Shown here one piece after another: positions 28,543-38,403 of a stretch of DNA of 64,000 nucleotides. The notes beneath the pieces were generated by a model. That model saw only the letters and a program-made list of their open reading frames with translations, was not told the DNA's origin and made no database searches. Origin of the DNA: Saccharomycopsis crataegensis (Eukaryota; Ascomycota; Saccharomycetes; Ascoideales; Saccharomycopsidaceae); assembly GCF_037102585.1 (NCBI RefSeq), contig NW_027043829.1, positions 3,348,001-3,412,000 on the forward strand, given 5' to 3'. Position 1 is the stretch's first letter. Each line of letters starts with the position of its first letter. Made by a program: the position numbers and the translations under genes.

Positions 28543-29018
28543 TCCTTCTTTTATTAATAATTGTGGTCGACAGACAGAAAACATGAATATTTTCATTGTT
28601 ATAGCGCATATATAATATATGATTGGGAATATTCCGATAATACAATCTTCAAAACGGTGATAATAAATCCAGGAAATTGAGAAAACATATTTACATTAGG
28701 AAGGAATAAGCTAGGCGGATTTTTTGGATATTTTTTTTAGAAGGAAAAAGATTAACAGGGCAAAATATACAAAATTCAACATTGTTGGATCATGCACTGT
28801 AGTATGGTGATCTTTATCGTATCTTTTATTATTATTAAGAGACCATTTATACCTGTTGCGAATAAATAGGGTTTGCACAACACATGTTGATTATCTCGAC
28901 GTGCCCTGGTTAGGAGCCTTATGCAGGGAATTTGTGGAAATTCAAGAAAAAAAAAAAAAAAAAAAGGTTTACCAGCCCCAACTAAGCTTGTAGGAGATCT
29001 ATAGTCATCATCGTCAAC
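28543..29018. other. Intergenic NYV1 / ULP1
   Basis: 476 bp; contains an A-run of about 20 near 28949-28968, 50 bp before the ULP1 ATG. Nothing else supported. Confidence 0.5.
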
Positions 29019-30689
29019 ATGTTTTCTCAAAATCGCGATTCAATAATAAAGCATTCAAATAGTTCTTCGTCGCTAAATGCGCGTATACGAAAGAGAAAGT
29101 ATAGTAACTTAAGCAACAATCCATTGTCGAGTTCTACAAAATATAATGATACCATAACAACGGCGTCTGATGATAACAATCACCAACAATCACACCAGAG
29201 AAATGGATTCAATATTGCATCGATATGTTCCAAAGCCTGGGGTTATTTAAAAAGTACTATTGATCCTTATCTTCAAATTAGAGGAGCTGATGATGAATAC
29301 AAAAAGTTGCATCCAACAGAGCGGGCTCCTAAAAGATTTAAGAAGAATGATACAACGCTGAAAGAATCGACAAATCATTTAATGCTCACAAATACGCCAA
29401 AGAATAAAATAGTTAATGAAAATCAGCGAACCCCAGTGTTGTCGTTAGAGAACAGAGATTATGATTTCACGGGATTTGAAGCCAAGTCTGCAAAACTAAA
29501 CCAAGAAATGTTTTTCAGCGATAATCTATTTAGTCTCGAAAGTGACATTAAAAGTATAATGAAGGAAAATAAGAAAGAGAAACAGCAAAATAAACTATAT
29601 GGTAGTAGTTTCACCTTCAAAAGGAAATTTAACAGAAAGAAGAGCAGAGATGTTATCGCGGACTCACAGAATTATACTGATGTTAGTTCAATCAATCAAT
29701 CTTTCAATCCTATACTACCAAAATCAATGACCAATATTTCAATCAATTATGAGTCGAGTCCTAATAATTCAATGTTGTTCGATGATGATTTACGTATCAT
29801 CAAAGTTAGGAAAATCCCAAAAAGCTCACGTTTATCAAAGAATTCAATTTTCCAAAGGACTGATGAGGATGTGGAATCGTTAATGGTATTATCGAAATAC
29901 AAGACATACTATAAAATATTGAACGAAAAGAGAAAATTACAAGAGAATCTTTATAAGCAGCGTGATTTTGTGGAAGGAAAGGAAATTATTCAGCCATTGA
30001 AAGAGAATGAATTGAAGAAGGTTGAAGAAATTTGGAAACTAGAAAGATCCCAACCTGGTGTGCAGATTGTGTCCTTGGCCAACATTGATATTTCGGTTCG
30101 TGATTTGAGCACACTCAAAGATCGCCAGTGGCTTAATGACAATATCATGGATTCTTACCTATCAATGGTGGTTGAAAGATCAAAAAAATCTACTGATTTG
30201 CCAAATATTTTCGTGTTTACTACGCACTTCTATACCACTTTATCGGGCAAAGGTTATAGTGGTGTTAAACGATGGGCAAAAAGAAAGAAGATTGATGTGA
30301 CGAAGCTTGATTATGTTTTCGTTCCTATTAATGTGATGAATTCACATTGGTCATTGGCGGTGGTGAATAATAAACATAAAAAATTCCAATATTTTGACTC
30401 TTTGCCAGGATCAGGACAATCAATATTGATGGATTTACAAGATTATATGACCGAAGAATCGAAAAGATTATATCCAAATGATGAACCCATAGATTATGAG
30501 AATGTTTACGAATTTGTCGCCAAAGAAAAATTTCCCCAACAGAAAAATGGGTTCGATTGTGGAGTTTTCGCTTGTACAGGAATAAATTTCTTGAGTAAAG
30601 AAGGTGATTTAAAATTCAGTCAAAATGACATGCCAATAATTAGAAGAAAAATGGCTTATGAAATTATCACCAGCCATCTAAAAGATTGA
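29019..30689 (+). CDS. ULP1: SUMO protease (Ulp1)
   Basis: Cysteine protease (C48) that matures SUMO and removes it from targets, docked at the nuclear pore in yeast. 556 residues: the N-terminal ~330 are disordered and basic, and the C-terminal catalytic domain begins near QWLNDNIMDSYL. The catalytic triad is visible: His in NSHWSLAV, Asp in YFDSLPG, and Cys in NGFDCGVFAC, with the oxyanion Gln in PQQKNG. The domain order and the WLND start indicate Ulp1 rather than Ulp2, whose catalytic domain is central. Converges with DPB4. Confidence 0.93.
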   Translation: MFSQNRDSIIKHSNSSSSLNARIRKRKYSNLSNNPLSSSTKYNDTITTASDDNNHQQSHQRNGFNIASICSKAWGYLKSTIDPYLQIRGADDEYKKLHPTERAPKRFKKNDTTLKESTNHLMLTNTPKNKIVNENQRTPVLSLENRDYDFTGFEAKSAKLNQEMFFSDNLFSLESDIKSIMKENKKEKQQNKLYGSSFTFKRKFNRKKSRDVIADSQNYTDVSSINQSFNPILPKSMTNISINYESSPNNSMLFDDDLRIIKVRKIPKSSRLSKNSIFQRTDEDVESLMVLSKYKTYYKILNEKRKLQENLYKQRDFVEGKEIIQPLKENELKKVEEIWKLERSQPGVQIVSLANIDISVRDLSTLKDRQWLNDNIMDSYLSMVVERSKKSTDLPNIFVFTTHFYTTLSGKGYSGVKRWAKRKKIDVTKLDYVFVPINVMNSHWSLAVVNNKHKKFQYFDSLPGSGQSILMDLQDYMTEESKRLYPNDEPIDYENVYEFVAKEKFPQQKNGFDCGVFACTGINFLSKEGDLKFSQNDMPIIRRKMAYEIITSHLKD

Positions 30690-30797
30690 TTAATGAATGT
30701 ATAATAACTGAATTTAAAAGTCTGTATTATTATTCTTACACGAATTGTAAGTGATAAACCACACGTGTAAATATATATATATATTTAAAAATAAAAT

Positions 30798-31475
30798 TCA
30801 TTCATTGTCAGTCTCATCATCTGTGTCATCATTTTTCGCTTCACTAGGTTCATTACCTACAAGCTCCTTATATTCCTTTTCTAACGAATCGATATTATGG
30901 GTTGAATCATGATTTTCTTCATCATCAGACTCAACTACATCTGGTATTTCTTCATCCTCATCCTCATCCTCGTCTTCGTCGTCTTCATCATCATTGTGAA
31001 CATTATCATCATCATCGTCATTATCGTCATTTCGTTCTTGTTCTGCTTCCTCACTATCGCCTACTACATCACCTGTATCTACCTTTTGAGCCTTCTGTTT
31101 GGCCTTTTCTAGCTTTTTAGCCTCTTGGATCTTCGTATGCTGTTCTAACTCATTCCTCATCGTTTCGATAAACTCATCTAGCCCCACACTGTAAAACGCC
31201 TCTAACACATCATTGGCAGTGACAGTCACCCGATCCTTTGATCCCGCAATGTTTCTGGCATATTCTGTGATATAATTCACGTACACTGTGGCACATCTCT
31301 GAAGTACTTCAGCACTCTCCTTGGATATCAAGGTTCCTGGTGGGAACACAGATTTGGCAAGTTTTAATACCGTCGATTTCGGGAAAAGAATCTCATCTAT
31401 TGATTTAATCTCACGCTCTCGGCTAGGCAATGGGTAGCTGCCGTCTGCGTTTTTTCTCCAACCTTTTGGGGGCAT
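30798..31475 (-). CDS. DPB4: Histone-fold subunit Dpb4 of DNA polymerase epsilon / chromatin remodeller
   Basis: 225 residues from the ATG at 31475 (MPPKGWRKNADGSYPLP). The frame is open further upstream but that sequence is poly-Phe-like and not conserved. A histone fold covers ~20-105 (FPKSTVLKLAKSVFPPG, RVTVTANDVLEAFYSVG), followed by a helix-rich segment and a strongly acidic C-terminus (~155-225, DDDDD and EDEDEDE runs). Dpb4 pairs with Dpb3 in Pol epsilon and with Dls1 in the Isw2/CHRAC complex. A possible solo LTR begins 143 bp upstream of the ATG. Confidence 0.92.
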   Translation of the reverse strand: MPPKGWRKNADGSYPLPSREREIKSIDEILFPKSTVLKLAKSVFPPGTLISKESAEVLQRCATVYVNYITEYARNIAGSKDRVTVTANDVLEAFYSVGLDEFIETMRNELEQHTKIQEAKKLEKAKQKAQKVDTGDVVGDSEEAEQERNDDNDDDDDNVHNDDEDDEDEDEDEDEEIPDVVESDDEENHDSTHNIDSLEKEYKELVGNEPSEAKNDDTDDETDNE

Positions 31476-32245
31476 ATTTGTTTGTTTGTTTGTATGTATT
31501 TTATTATTGTTTTTTTGGAATAAGTCTTTATTAGCAATTTCATTAACGTGAACCGCTGCAAAGACAAAAAAAAATATACAACAAAATAAAAAAAAAAAAA
31601 AGTCGTGTCTCACGTATTGTTAGGATCGTTCCTAGCTTCCGAGTCGGAAACGTGATCTCCTGGTTAGGACGTACTGGCAATAATATCACCACGTCGATTA
31701 TTGTAGTTTGATCTTCTATCTTCTTATATTGCTATTATTAGTCGAATATATATTATGAATCAATTCTTATTTTAGCTAGCCGTTCAGAATGTGAGGTGGG
31801 ATGGTTTTGGTTCTGTATATTCCGAGCTGAGCTTCAGTGATCGTAGAATAATATTGATGATCTTATTCTTCTTCCATTTCGTCCCACTATCCCCCACATA
31901 CCATTAGGTAGAATATTATATGTTTGTATTACATGTTCTAAATATATATACTTGTTATATCTAGACTTACCAGGATTCTGAGCGAGAATAAGCCAAGTAA
32001 CTTATACTAGAAGGAAATCCGCACTATCGCCGTAGTGCTCTTATCAATCCGTAGAACGGATTCTAACATGCATATATTTCGTAAGCGCTCATAATTTCGG
32101 GTCGCAATTTTATGACAAACTGTCAGCATTTAAAAAGGAACTGGACTAATTTTCAGCAATTCAAAGCCTAATATGTATCTCTCATGTGATATGCTATAAT
32201 TTCTAGCTGAAAAAAGATGAAGCATTTGTTAATGCAAAAAAATAT
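31476..32245. other. DPB4 upstream region and possible LTR
   Basis: 770 bp with no coding gene. It contains the possible solo LTR at 31618-32068. The remaining 177 bp up to the tRNA-Ser 3' end are AT-rich. Confidence 0.5.
31618..32068. mobile_element. Possible solo LTR (fossil)
   Basis: A 451-bp interval starts TGTTAGGATCGTTC and ends GAACGGATTCTAACA. The ends are imperfect inverted repeats about 15 bp long and show the TG...CA termini of LTR retrotransposons (TGTTA...TAACA is common in yeasts). It lies 178 bp from a tRNA gene, the usual neighbourhood of yeast LTR elements. I could not find a matching 5-bp target duplication, and no internal region follows, so this would be an old solo copy. 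A small non-autonomous DNA transposon with terminal inverted repeats is the alternative. Confidence 0.45.
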
Positions 32246-32349
32246 CGTCACAGACAAGATTCGAACTTGCGAAGGAAAATCCCAATGCCTAACAGCTTGA
32301 CTGATTAAATCATAGCAGGGCATCGCCTTAACCACTCGGCCACAGTGAC
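32246..32349 (-). tRNA. tRNA-Ser(GCU) with 22-nt intron
   Basis: Class II tRNA: acceptor GTCACTG/CTGTGAC, D-arm GCC-GAGTGGTTAA-GGC, anticodon stem ATGCC/GGCAT, loop CTGCTA-A with anticodon GCT, variable arm GGGA-TTT-TCCT, T-arm GCAAG-TTCGAAT-CTTGT, discriminator G73 (serine-type). The intron is 22 nt after position 37; tRNA-Ser(GCU) also has an intron in S. cerevisiae. One T-T mismatch at pair 6-67 of the acceptor stem is odd but probably tolerated. Confidence 0.93.
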
Positions 32350-33735
32350 TTTGCTTAAACGTACATAAAGCGGCATATTGGTAATCTGTCACGGTTATGT
32401 TATAGGCCCGGGCACATAACCTCAAAATCTCACTTAGTGCCTATTTACTCATTTGAAGCTGAATATTTTTGTGAAATAAATGAATTTGTGAATATTTGTG
32501 GTTTATTCTCACCAATAGTAATCAAAGATTATTTTTTGGAGGCATGAACGCGTCAATTAGTAAGTTGCAAACTCGGTAGGCTACACCCATTGCAAGGAAT
32601 GCAAAGGTTATAAGCGAAAATAACGATAACAATACATAAATTACCACAGTGGATTATGTGGTAGTGCTAAATGATAAATATGGAAGTCTATGAAAAGAAA
32701 ATACTGTTGAAATTCCAGAGGAAAGAACTTCAGGATCTACTGTTATCAAGCCAATACTATTTCCTCTCTTTTTTTTTTTTTTGGTTTCCGTAAGCTTTGT
32801 GGCTCACTCAAATTCTGTATTGATTTTTTGATTGAATATAATGCTGTTATTTATTTTCACTTAATATCAAAAGACACTTTCTGTAAGACTCATTTGTTTT
32901 TTCTTTTGTTAATGAAATGACAGTGAATACAGAATCAATTAATTAAAAAATACAATCGATCATGCGGAAAGAACCAATGACCTTTGGGCTCTATAAGATA
33001 ACAATAAAGATTCTTTGGAATCGAAAAAAAGAAAAAGGAAAAAAAAAGCATTCAACTTATTCGAAGCTCTAGTACTATAGTATTTTGATCATTGTGTTCA
33101 TATTGAATGAGTAGTGCAAACACATGGGAGTACACAGTACAATACCTAAACACAGAAATTTTTTTTGGAAATTCTTATTAATTCATCGCATATTGATATT
33201 GAAAATAATCTATTATACATTAAGATCTTTTGATTACACCACCGAATGAACAATATCAATAGTGAATTACGTCTCCTATCTACAGACATCGGATATGAAA
33301 AATTCAATGCAGCATGAGATATTATACACGGTATCTCAGGAAAGAAATATCAGCAATAAAAACATATTTTTATATATAATATACATAAAGTACTTCATAA
33401 TAATCCAAACTGTGAGCCTAAAATATTTCATCTCAAGGTGTTTATTTGTGGTTTCCCTCACACGTTGAGCCAGGAAAACTGACTTATCGGTGAGGTGCGT
33501 AAAGACACGGAAATGCCAGAAAAATTTTAGATATGAGTAAATCAAGGATTCTCTATCGCAGATCATTTGGGGGATATCAATAACCAGCGTGCTTAGATCT
33601 CATTGAAACATCTTCTTCACGTTTAAGGAGGTGTTTGATAAATAAATAAATAAAAAAAATAATCAACCAGTAAAGGGAAATAACAATAATAATAATACCA
33701 CTAGCAAAAATCTTGTTTTTCTCTTGGGTGCATTA
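32350..33735. other. Long gene-poor stretch before MET7
   Basis: 1.39 kb, strongly AT-rich with T- and A-runs (near 32769, 33035) and an AAAT-type microsatellite near 33640. Short frames at 33262-33566 have no plausible protein features. I see no RNA gene or element here. Confidence 0.5.
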
Positions 33736-35385
33736 ATGTTTCTGGCTGTATCAAAGTTTTCAACGCCTAGCATCAGTAATTCTGCAATTGGATTAATCAC
33801 CAAACACTTATACTCCACTAGTATCAAGATGAAAACATACGATGAAGCCGTCAATACTTTAAATAATCTTCAAACCAACTTCGCCACAATTCAGCAGGTG
33901 AGGTTGTCAGGAAACAAGAACATGGATACCTTGTTGCAAATGTTTGAATATTCCAAAAGAATCGGCTACGACGCCGCAGAATACGACAAATTGAATCTTC
34001 TTCACGTCACCGGAACTAAAGGTAAAGGGTCCACTTGTGCATTCATTCATTCTTTAATATCTCAGTACAAGAACTGTACCGATAAAGTTACCAAAGTCGG
34101 TCTTTATACTTCTCCTCACTTGAAATCTGTCCGGGAAAGAATTTGCATTGATGGTAAGCCGATTTCCGAAGAGAAATTTGCCCAATACTTTTTTGAAGTT
34201 TATGAATTGTTGGAAAACACGAACGATGATCCAAGTGTTACTACCGAGTTAACGAAAGATCAAAGACCAGCGTACTTCAAATTTCTTACTCTTTTGTCCT
34301 TCTACGTGTTTATGAAAGAAGGGGTTGATGCTGCGGTATACGAGGTTGGTATTGGTGGCGAATTAGACTCTACAAACATCATTCACAAACCAATTGCTTG
34401 TGGGGTTTCTTCTATTGCCCTCGATCACACATTTGTTCTCGGAAATACTGTCGAAGAGATTTCCTGGAACAAATCAGGGATTTTCAAAAATGGTTCATCA
34501 GCCTTTTCCGTAGTCCAACAACCTGGTAGTGAGAAAGTGTTGAGGGAAAGAGCTGCTGAAAAAGGATCCAGTTTTGAAGTTGTTGATATTCATCCTTTGC
34601 TCAAAGACAATAATATCAAATTGGGGGTTGATGGGGATGTCCAAAAAATCAATGCTTCCTTGGCTTTGGCAATGTCGTATAAATTTTTGAAACAATTGGA
34701 TATTCCAATTTACGAAGACAGACCTAATAGCGAGGTTCCTGATACTATTAAAGAAGTTACCGAATTCCCGGGAAAGATTTTAGCTGGGTTAGCTAAGGCT
34801 CATATTGATGGGAGATCTCAAACTTTACCAGACTCCGAGCTCGAGAACTTGACTTGGTACATTGATGGATCCCATACTGTGGAAAGTATCCATAGATCAT
34901 CAAACTGGTGGAAAACTACAATGTTAGCAAAAAAGGAAAAAACCCCAGAAAAGTTCAATGATTCAATTAAAGTGGTATTATTCAACCAACAATCGAGAAA
35001 TATCGAGGAATTGCTTACGGAGCTTTACAAGACCTTGGAAGATACTGTTGTTTTCGATCAAGCGATTTTCTCTACAAATGTAACGTGGGCTAACAACAAA
35101 TATGATATCAATTTAGTTAGCATGAATGTTGATGATAAAAAAGTTGATGAATTGGAAATGCAGAAGAGATCTGCCATCACATTCGAGACTTTGCAAGCAG
35201 AAACTAATAAAGAAAAGAATACCAATGAAATCACGAAAATAAACGTGCTACATGATATTGAAACAGGGGCCAATTTGGTCAGAGACCTTGCCAAACAGAA
35301 TCCAGAAAAGGATATTGATGTTTTTGTCTGTGGGTCTCTACACTTAGTAGGTGGTTTGCTTGTTGTTTTGGACGGTACTAAATGA
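33736..35385 (+). CDS. MET7: Folylpolyglutamate synthase
   Basis: Adds glutamates to folates to retain them in cytosol and mitochondria; needed for methionine synthesis and mtDNA upkeep in yeast. The 549 residues match Met7 (548). The ATP P-loop is HVTGTKGKGSTCAF (~94-107), followed by YTSPHLKSVRERI (~126-138) and the EVGIGGELDSTN block (~204-215). The first ATG (33736) gives a Ser-rich, basic N-terminus like a mitochondrial presequence. A second in-frame ATG at 33829 (MKTYDEAV) gives the cytosolic-type start, so dual localisation from two starts is likely. The only CTG codon seen is residue 3 of the presequence. Confidence 0.94.
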   Translation: MFLAVSKFSTPSISNSAIGLITKHLYSTSIKMKTYDEAVNTLNNLQTNFATIQQVRLSGNKNMDTLLQMFEYSKRIGYDAAEYDKLNLLHVTGTKGKGSTCAFIHSLISQYKNCTDKVTKVGLYTSPHLKSVRERICIDGKPISEEKFAQYFFEVYELLENTNDDPSVTTELTKDQRPAYFKFLTLLSFYVFMKEGVDAAVYEVGIGGELDSTNIIHKPIACGVSSIALDHTFVLGNTVEEISWNKSGIFKNGSSAFSVVQQPGSEKVLRERAAEKGSSFEVVDIHPLLKDNNIKLGVDGDVQKINASLALAMSYKFLKQLDIPIYEDRPNSEVPDTIKEVTEFPGKILAGLAKAHIDGRSQTLPDSELENLTWYIDGSHTVESIHRSSNWWKTTMLAKKEKTPEKFNDSIKVVLFNQQSRNIEELLTELYKTLEDTVVFDQAIFSTNVTWANNKYDINLVSMNVDDKKVDELEMQKRSAITFETLQAETNKEKNTNEITKINVLHDIETGANLVRDLAKQNPEKDIDVFVCGSLHLVGGLLVVLDGTK

Positions 35386-35513
35386 TTTATTTATTATTAA
35401 ACACAAGAAGAGATGTCTTTATAAATAAATAAAACAGTCTTTCTCTTTCTCATGCTGATGTTTTATACATTATTTAATATGTGTGTAGAAGCTGCCTTAA
35501 CAATTTGCATGTT

Positions 35514-35530
35514 GCGATGCAATGCATCGC
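35514..35530. promoter_or_regulatory. 17-bp dyad upstream of YVH1
   Basis: GCGATGCA-A-TGCATCGC is a perfect palindrome around one central base, ending 104 bp before the YVH1 ATG. An RRPE-like AAAATTTT run follows at ~35535. The GCGATG arms resemble the start of the PAC motif. Likely a protein-binding dyad; the factor is unknown. Confidence 0.45.
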
Positions 35531-35634
35531 AGGAAAATTTTTTTTTTATTTTTTTTTTATACTTTTTTTTTCTTTCAATCAATCTTTACTGAAAAGGAAG
35601 AAATAATAACTATAAACCCTAACAGTATCTGAAA

Positions 35635-36720
35635 ATGGATAGAATCTTGGGAGGAATCTATGTGGGATCTTACCAGCCTTTAGCAGTTGGTGTAGACTTG
35701 AAAGGAAAATATAAAATCACACATATTTTATCCGTCATCAAGGGTGAATTACCAGATGGATTAAAGAAGCAGTATACCGTCAAACAAATTGAAATTGATG
35801 ATGAGGAGACCACAAACATCTTGGATTTCTTGAACGAAACAAATAAGTTCATCAATGAAGCATTATATCCTAAAGTTTCTGAACCCAAAGTCGTGGAAAA
35901 GACTGACGAATCAAAGAAGAAAAGTAATGGTCATAGAGGTGCGATATTGATACATTGTTCTCAAGGGGTTTCGCGAAGTGTGGCCTTCACCATTGCTTAC
36001 TTGATGTATAAGTATAAATTGTCATTGCAAAACTCCCTTTATGCAGTGCAGAGGAAGAGAAGCATTGCTCAGCCCAATATCGGTTTCATGCAACAGTTGA
36101 AGATCTACGAGGATGCCCTTCAACATAACGATTACATCATTGATAAGATCGATCTCAATGCCGAACAAGCGTATCGTGATTGGATTTTCAAGAACCTGAT
36201 GGATGACGAAGAAGCCAGAAACAAGTTTTTATCAAACAACGAATCGTATGCCGCAGTTGCAGTGAATCAGAACCAGCATAATCCAAAAGAGGGGGAAAAA
36301 TTGACCCAACTTCGATGCAAAAAGTGTCGTCAAGAATTAGCATTATCCACCTCTTTTATTCCTCATGAAATACCAGATGAGGGATCAAGACAGTCCAACT
36401 TTGTCACTACTTCTGGCTATTCGAATAGAATTATTGGCATTGAAAGAGCGTCAAATTTCTGCTCCCACATCTTTGTTGAGCCTTTGAATTGGATGAAGGA
36501 AGAATTACAAGGAAAAGGTGAACTATTAGGGAAACTCAACTGTCCAAACTCTAGATGTGGAACAAAAGTCGGTACCTATAGTTGGAAAGGCTCAAGATGT
36601 TCTTGTGGTAGATGGGTTGTTCCAGCTATTAGTTTACAAACTGCAAAGGTTGATGAAGTATTTATTAGTACACATTCTAATTTCGAGCAAATCAAGCGTC
36701 AAGCTACAATAATAGAATAA
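35635..36720 (+). CDS. YVH1: Dual-specificity phosphatase Yvh1
   Basis: Needed for release of Mrt4 from pre-60S ribosomes, largely through its zinc domain. The 361 residues hold the HCSQGVSRS phosphatase loop (107-115, catalytic Cys108, Arg114) and a C-terminal zinc-binding region with Cys pairs in LRCKKC (~223), FCSH (~275), NCPNSRCG (~303) and SRCSCGRW (~320). A short insertion with a lysine-rich patch sits just before the catalytic loop (~80-100). Converges with the APC15 gene with only 27 bp between stops. Confidence 0.95.
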   Translation: MDRILGGIYVGSYQPLAVGVDLKGKYKITHILSVIKGELPDGLKKQYTVKQIEIDDEETTNILDFLNETNKFINEALYPKVSEPKVVEKTDESKKKSNGHRGAILIHCSQGVSRSVAFTIAYLMYKYKLSLQNSLYAVQRKRSIAQPNIGFMQQLKIYEDALQHNDYIIDKIDLNAEQAYRDWIFKNLMDDEEARNKFLSNNESYAAVAVNQNQHNPKEGEKLTQLRCKKCRQELALSTSFIPHEIPDEGSRQSNFVTTSGYSNRIIGIERASNFCSHIFVEPLNWMKEELQGKGELLGKLNCPNSRCGTKVGTYSWKGSRCSCGRWVVPAISLQTAKVDEVFISTHSNFEQIKRQATIIE

Positions 36721-36747
36721 ATAGAATACATTGATTATGAATGAAAT

Positions 36748-37905
36748 CTACTCCATTTCCATGTCAGAGTCTTCAATCCGTGTACTATTTTCGTATTGTG
36801 TAGTATTATGCGACATCAGATTATATGGCCTAGCAAGTTCACTAGTGGATCTGTAAATGGAATGGTCAGCCATAACATGATTATTACTTGAATTCCCAAC
36901 TGAGGTGTCAATTCCAGGAATACCACGCAATTCAGGATTCAATGATGAGATTCTTGTACTGGTGCTGACGTTTCTTGTTCCAGTGTTACGGATTTGGAGC
37001 AAATCGCTATTAATATCTAAATCATAGTAACTATTCACTTGATTAGCTTGGCCCTCTTCTTCATCTTGGTCTTCGTAATATTCTTCATCTGCCATAAAAC
37101 CTTCATCCCCTGCAAAATCTTCATTACTTCCAATATCTTCATCCTCAACGCTGTAAACCCCACTCAAGTAATTTGGATCGCCTTCCTCGCTTTCTTCATC
37201 GTGATTGGAAATATTAGCATCCAAGTCAACTTCCAAATGAGGAAGCTGCTGCTGTTGATAGGGCGAATGAGGTTGATGATCACCATTTGTAGTATTATTT
37301 GTAGTGAAACCAGTTCCTTCATCTTGTGGTTGTGTAGTGGAATAGTTTCTTGATCGCATTTCATCATCATCCATGGCACTAGGATCTTGGAAAATCACTC
37401 TCGCATTTGCCGCGTTCGAGTTATCAGTGTTTCCAACAAGATTCTCAGCAGTTCCTGCCATCGACTCAGTGAATTCATGGTTACCATTTTCTTGCAATTC
37501 CATATTCTTCTCATCAATTAACGTTTGCATTGTTTTCCCAATCCCCAATGGTTTCAAGTAGGTGAAGCCGTAGGTCTTGATACGATCTAGCTGAACCAAC
37601 CTTGAATCAAGTTCATTAAGGAAGATATCTGATGACGATAAACTGGAAATTGTAGCACCAACGCACGCCGATGAGTATGATGATAATGGTGGAGCAAAAG
37701 CAGCACCTCTGGCGCTGCCAGTATCAAATGGCCCACCAACACTCCTCATCGCACTCTGTTGCTGCTGCCTTTGCCGCTGATTTCTGGTACCGGAAGCCCC
37801 ATTATTTCCAAGGATTTTTCTTCTTCGAAGATATTTTGATCCTTTATCATCATCATCGAGCCAGAGATGATGAGAATTGGCGGGCATCAAGTTGGGTAAA
37901 AACAT
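36748..37905 (-). CDS. Anaphase-promoting complex subunit Apc15 (Mnd2-type)
   Basis: Identified from two short blocks typical of fungal Apc15: the start MFLPNLMPANSHHLW and the segment RIKTYGFTYLKPLGIGKTM (~107-125), comparable to the NxxxFGxxWLKPPGxxKT signature of the family as I recall it. The rest of the 385 residues is acidic and low in complexity (~240-300, with EDEDIG and EDQDEEEG runs), as in S. cerevisiae Mnd2. Apc15/Mnd2 promotes checkpoint-complex turnover and in yeast restrains Ama1-APC/C in meiosis. No CTG codons seen. Divergent from RAM2. Confidence 0.75.
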   Translation of the reverse strand: MFLPNLMPANSHHLWLDDDDKGSKYLRRRKILGNNGASGTRNQRQRQQQQSAMRSVGGPFDTGSARGAAFAPPLSSYSSACVGATISSLSSSDIFLNELDSRLVQLDRIKTYGFTYLKPLGIGKTMQTLIDEKNMELQENGNHEFTESMAGTAENLVGNTDNSNAANARVIFQDPSAMDDDEMRSRNYSTTQPQDEGTGFTTNNTTNGDHQPHSPYQQQQLPHLEVDLDANISNHDEESEEGDPNYLSGVYSVEDEDIGSNEDFAGDEGFMADEEYYEDQDEEEGQANQVNSYYDLDINSDLLQIRNTGTRNVSTSTRISSLNPELRGIPGIDTSVGNSSNNHVMADHSIYRSTSELARPYNLMSHNTTQYENSTRIEDSDMEME

Positions 37906-38403
37906 TGTATGTCAGTTCACAGTGTTTTCTATCCAATAATGGTCTGTATTACAAGAAAAGTGGTGCCAATAATACCACTCTGCTATCAACCTGAGAAGAA
38001 GTGTTGAAGAAGCAGTCAGTTGGCTCTGTGTTTATGCTGTTTTTGTTTTTGTATATGAAGCGATGCGCATGTGACCAAAGACACCTTAAATGGGGCCAGC
38101 CAAAGACGCCCAATATGGGAACAGGAAGGCTTAAAAGACTCCATTCCCACTTCAGTTGCCGCTCCCCCAAGAAAGACCCAATATATGCTTATTCCTTTGC
38201 CCTTATTTCCCAATCCCCTGACGTTTCTTTCGGTTATGGGAGCCTATTGTACAACACGGGGGCACATAACTCGAGGATTGATTCTGCCCAATTAGGTAAA
38301 AAAGCGGAAAATCACTTATATATATATATAAACCACCACACACCATCCGTCTTGTTGATTATCACCATAATAATACAACTTTTGTTGTGATTTTACTATC
38401 ACA
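37906..38403. promoter_or_regulatory. Divergent promoter APC15 / RAM2
   Basis: 498 bp, GC-richer than most intergenic DNA here. CCCAATATGGG at 38109-38119 reads on the minus strand as CCATATTGGG, which fits the Mcm1 consensus CCNNNWWRGG. A TATATATATA stretch at ~38319 precedes RAM2. Mcm1 use is an inference. Confidence 0.4.

Noticed and set aside
31608-32080. Target-site duplication around the possible LTR
   Set aside because: Flanking pentamers differ (CGTAT against TGCAT), so no duplication is claimed.
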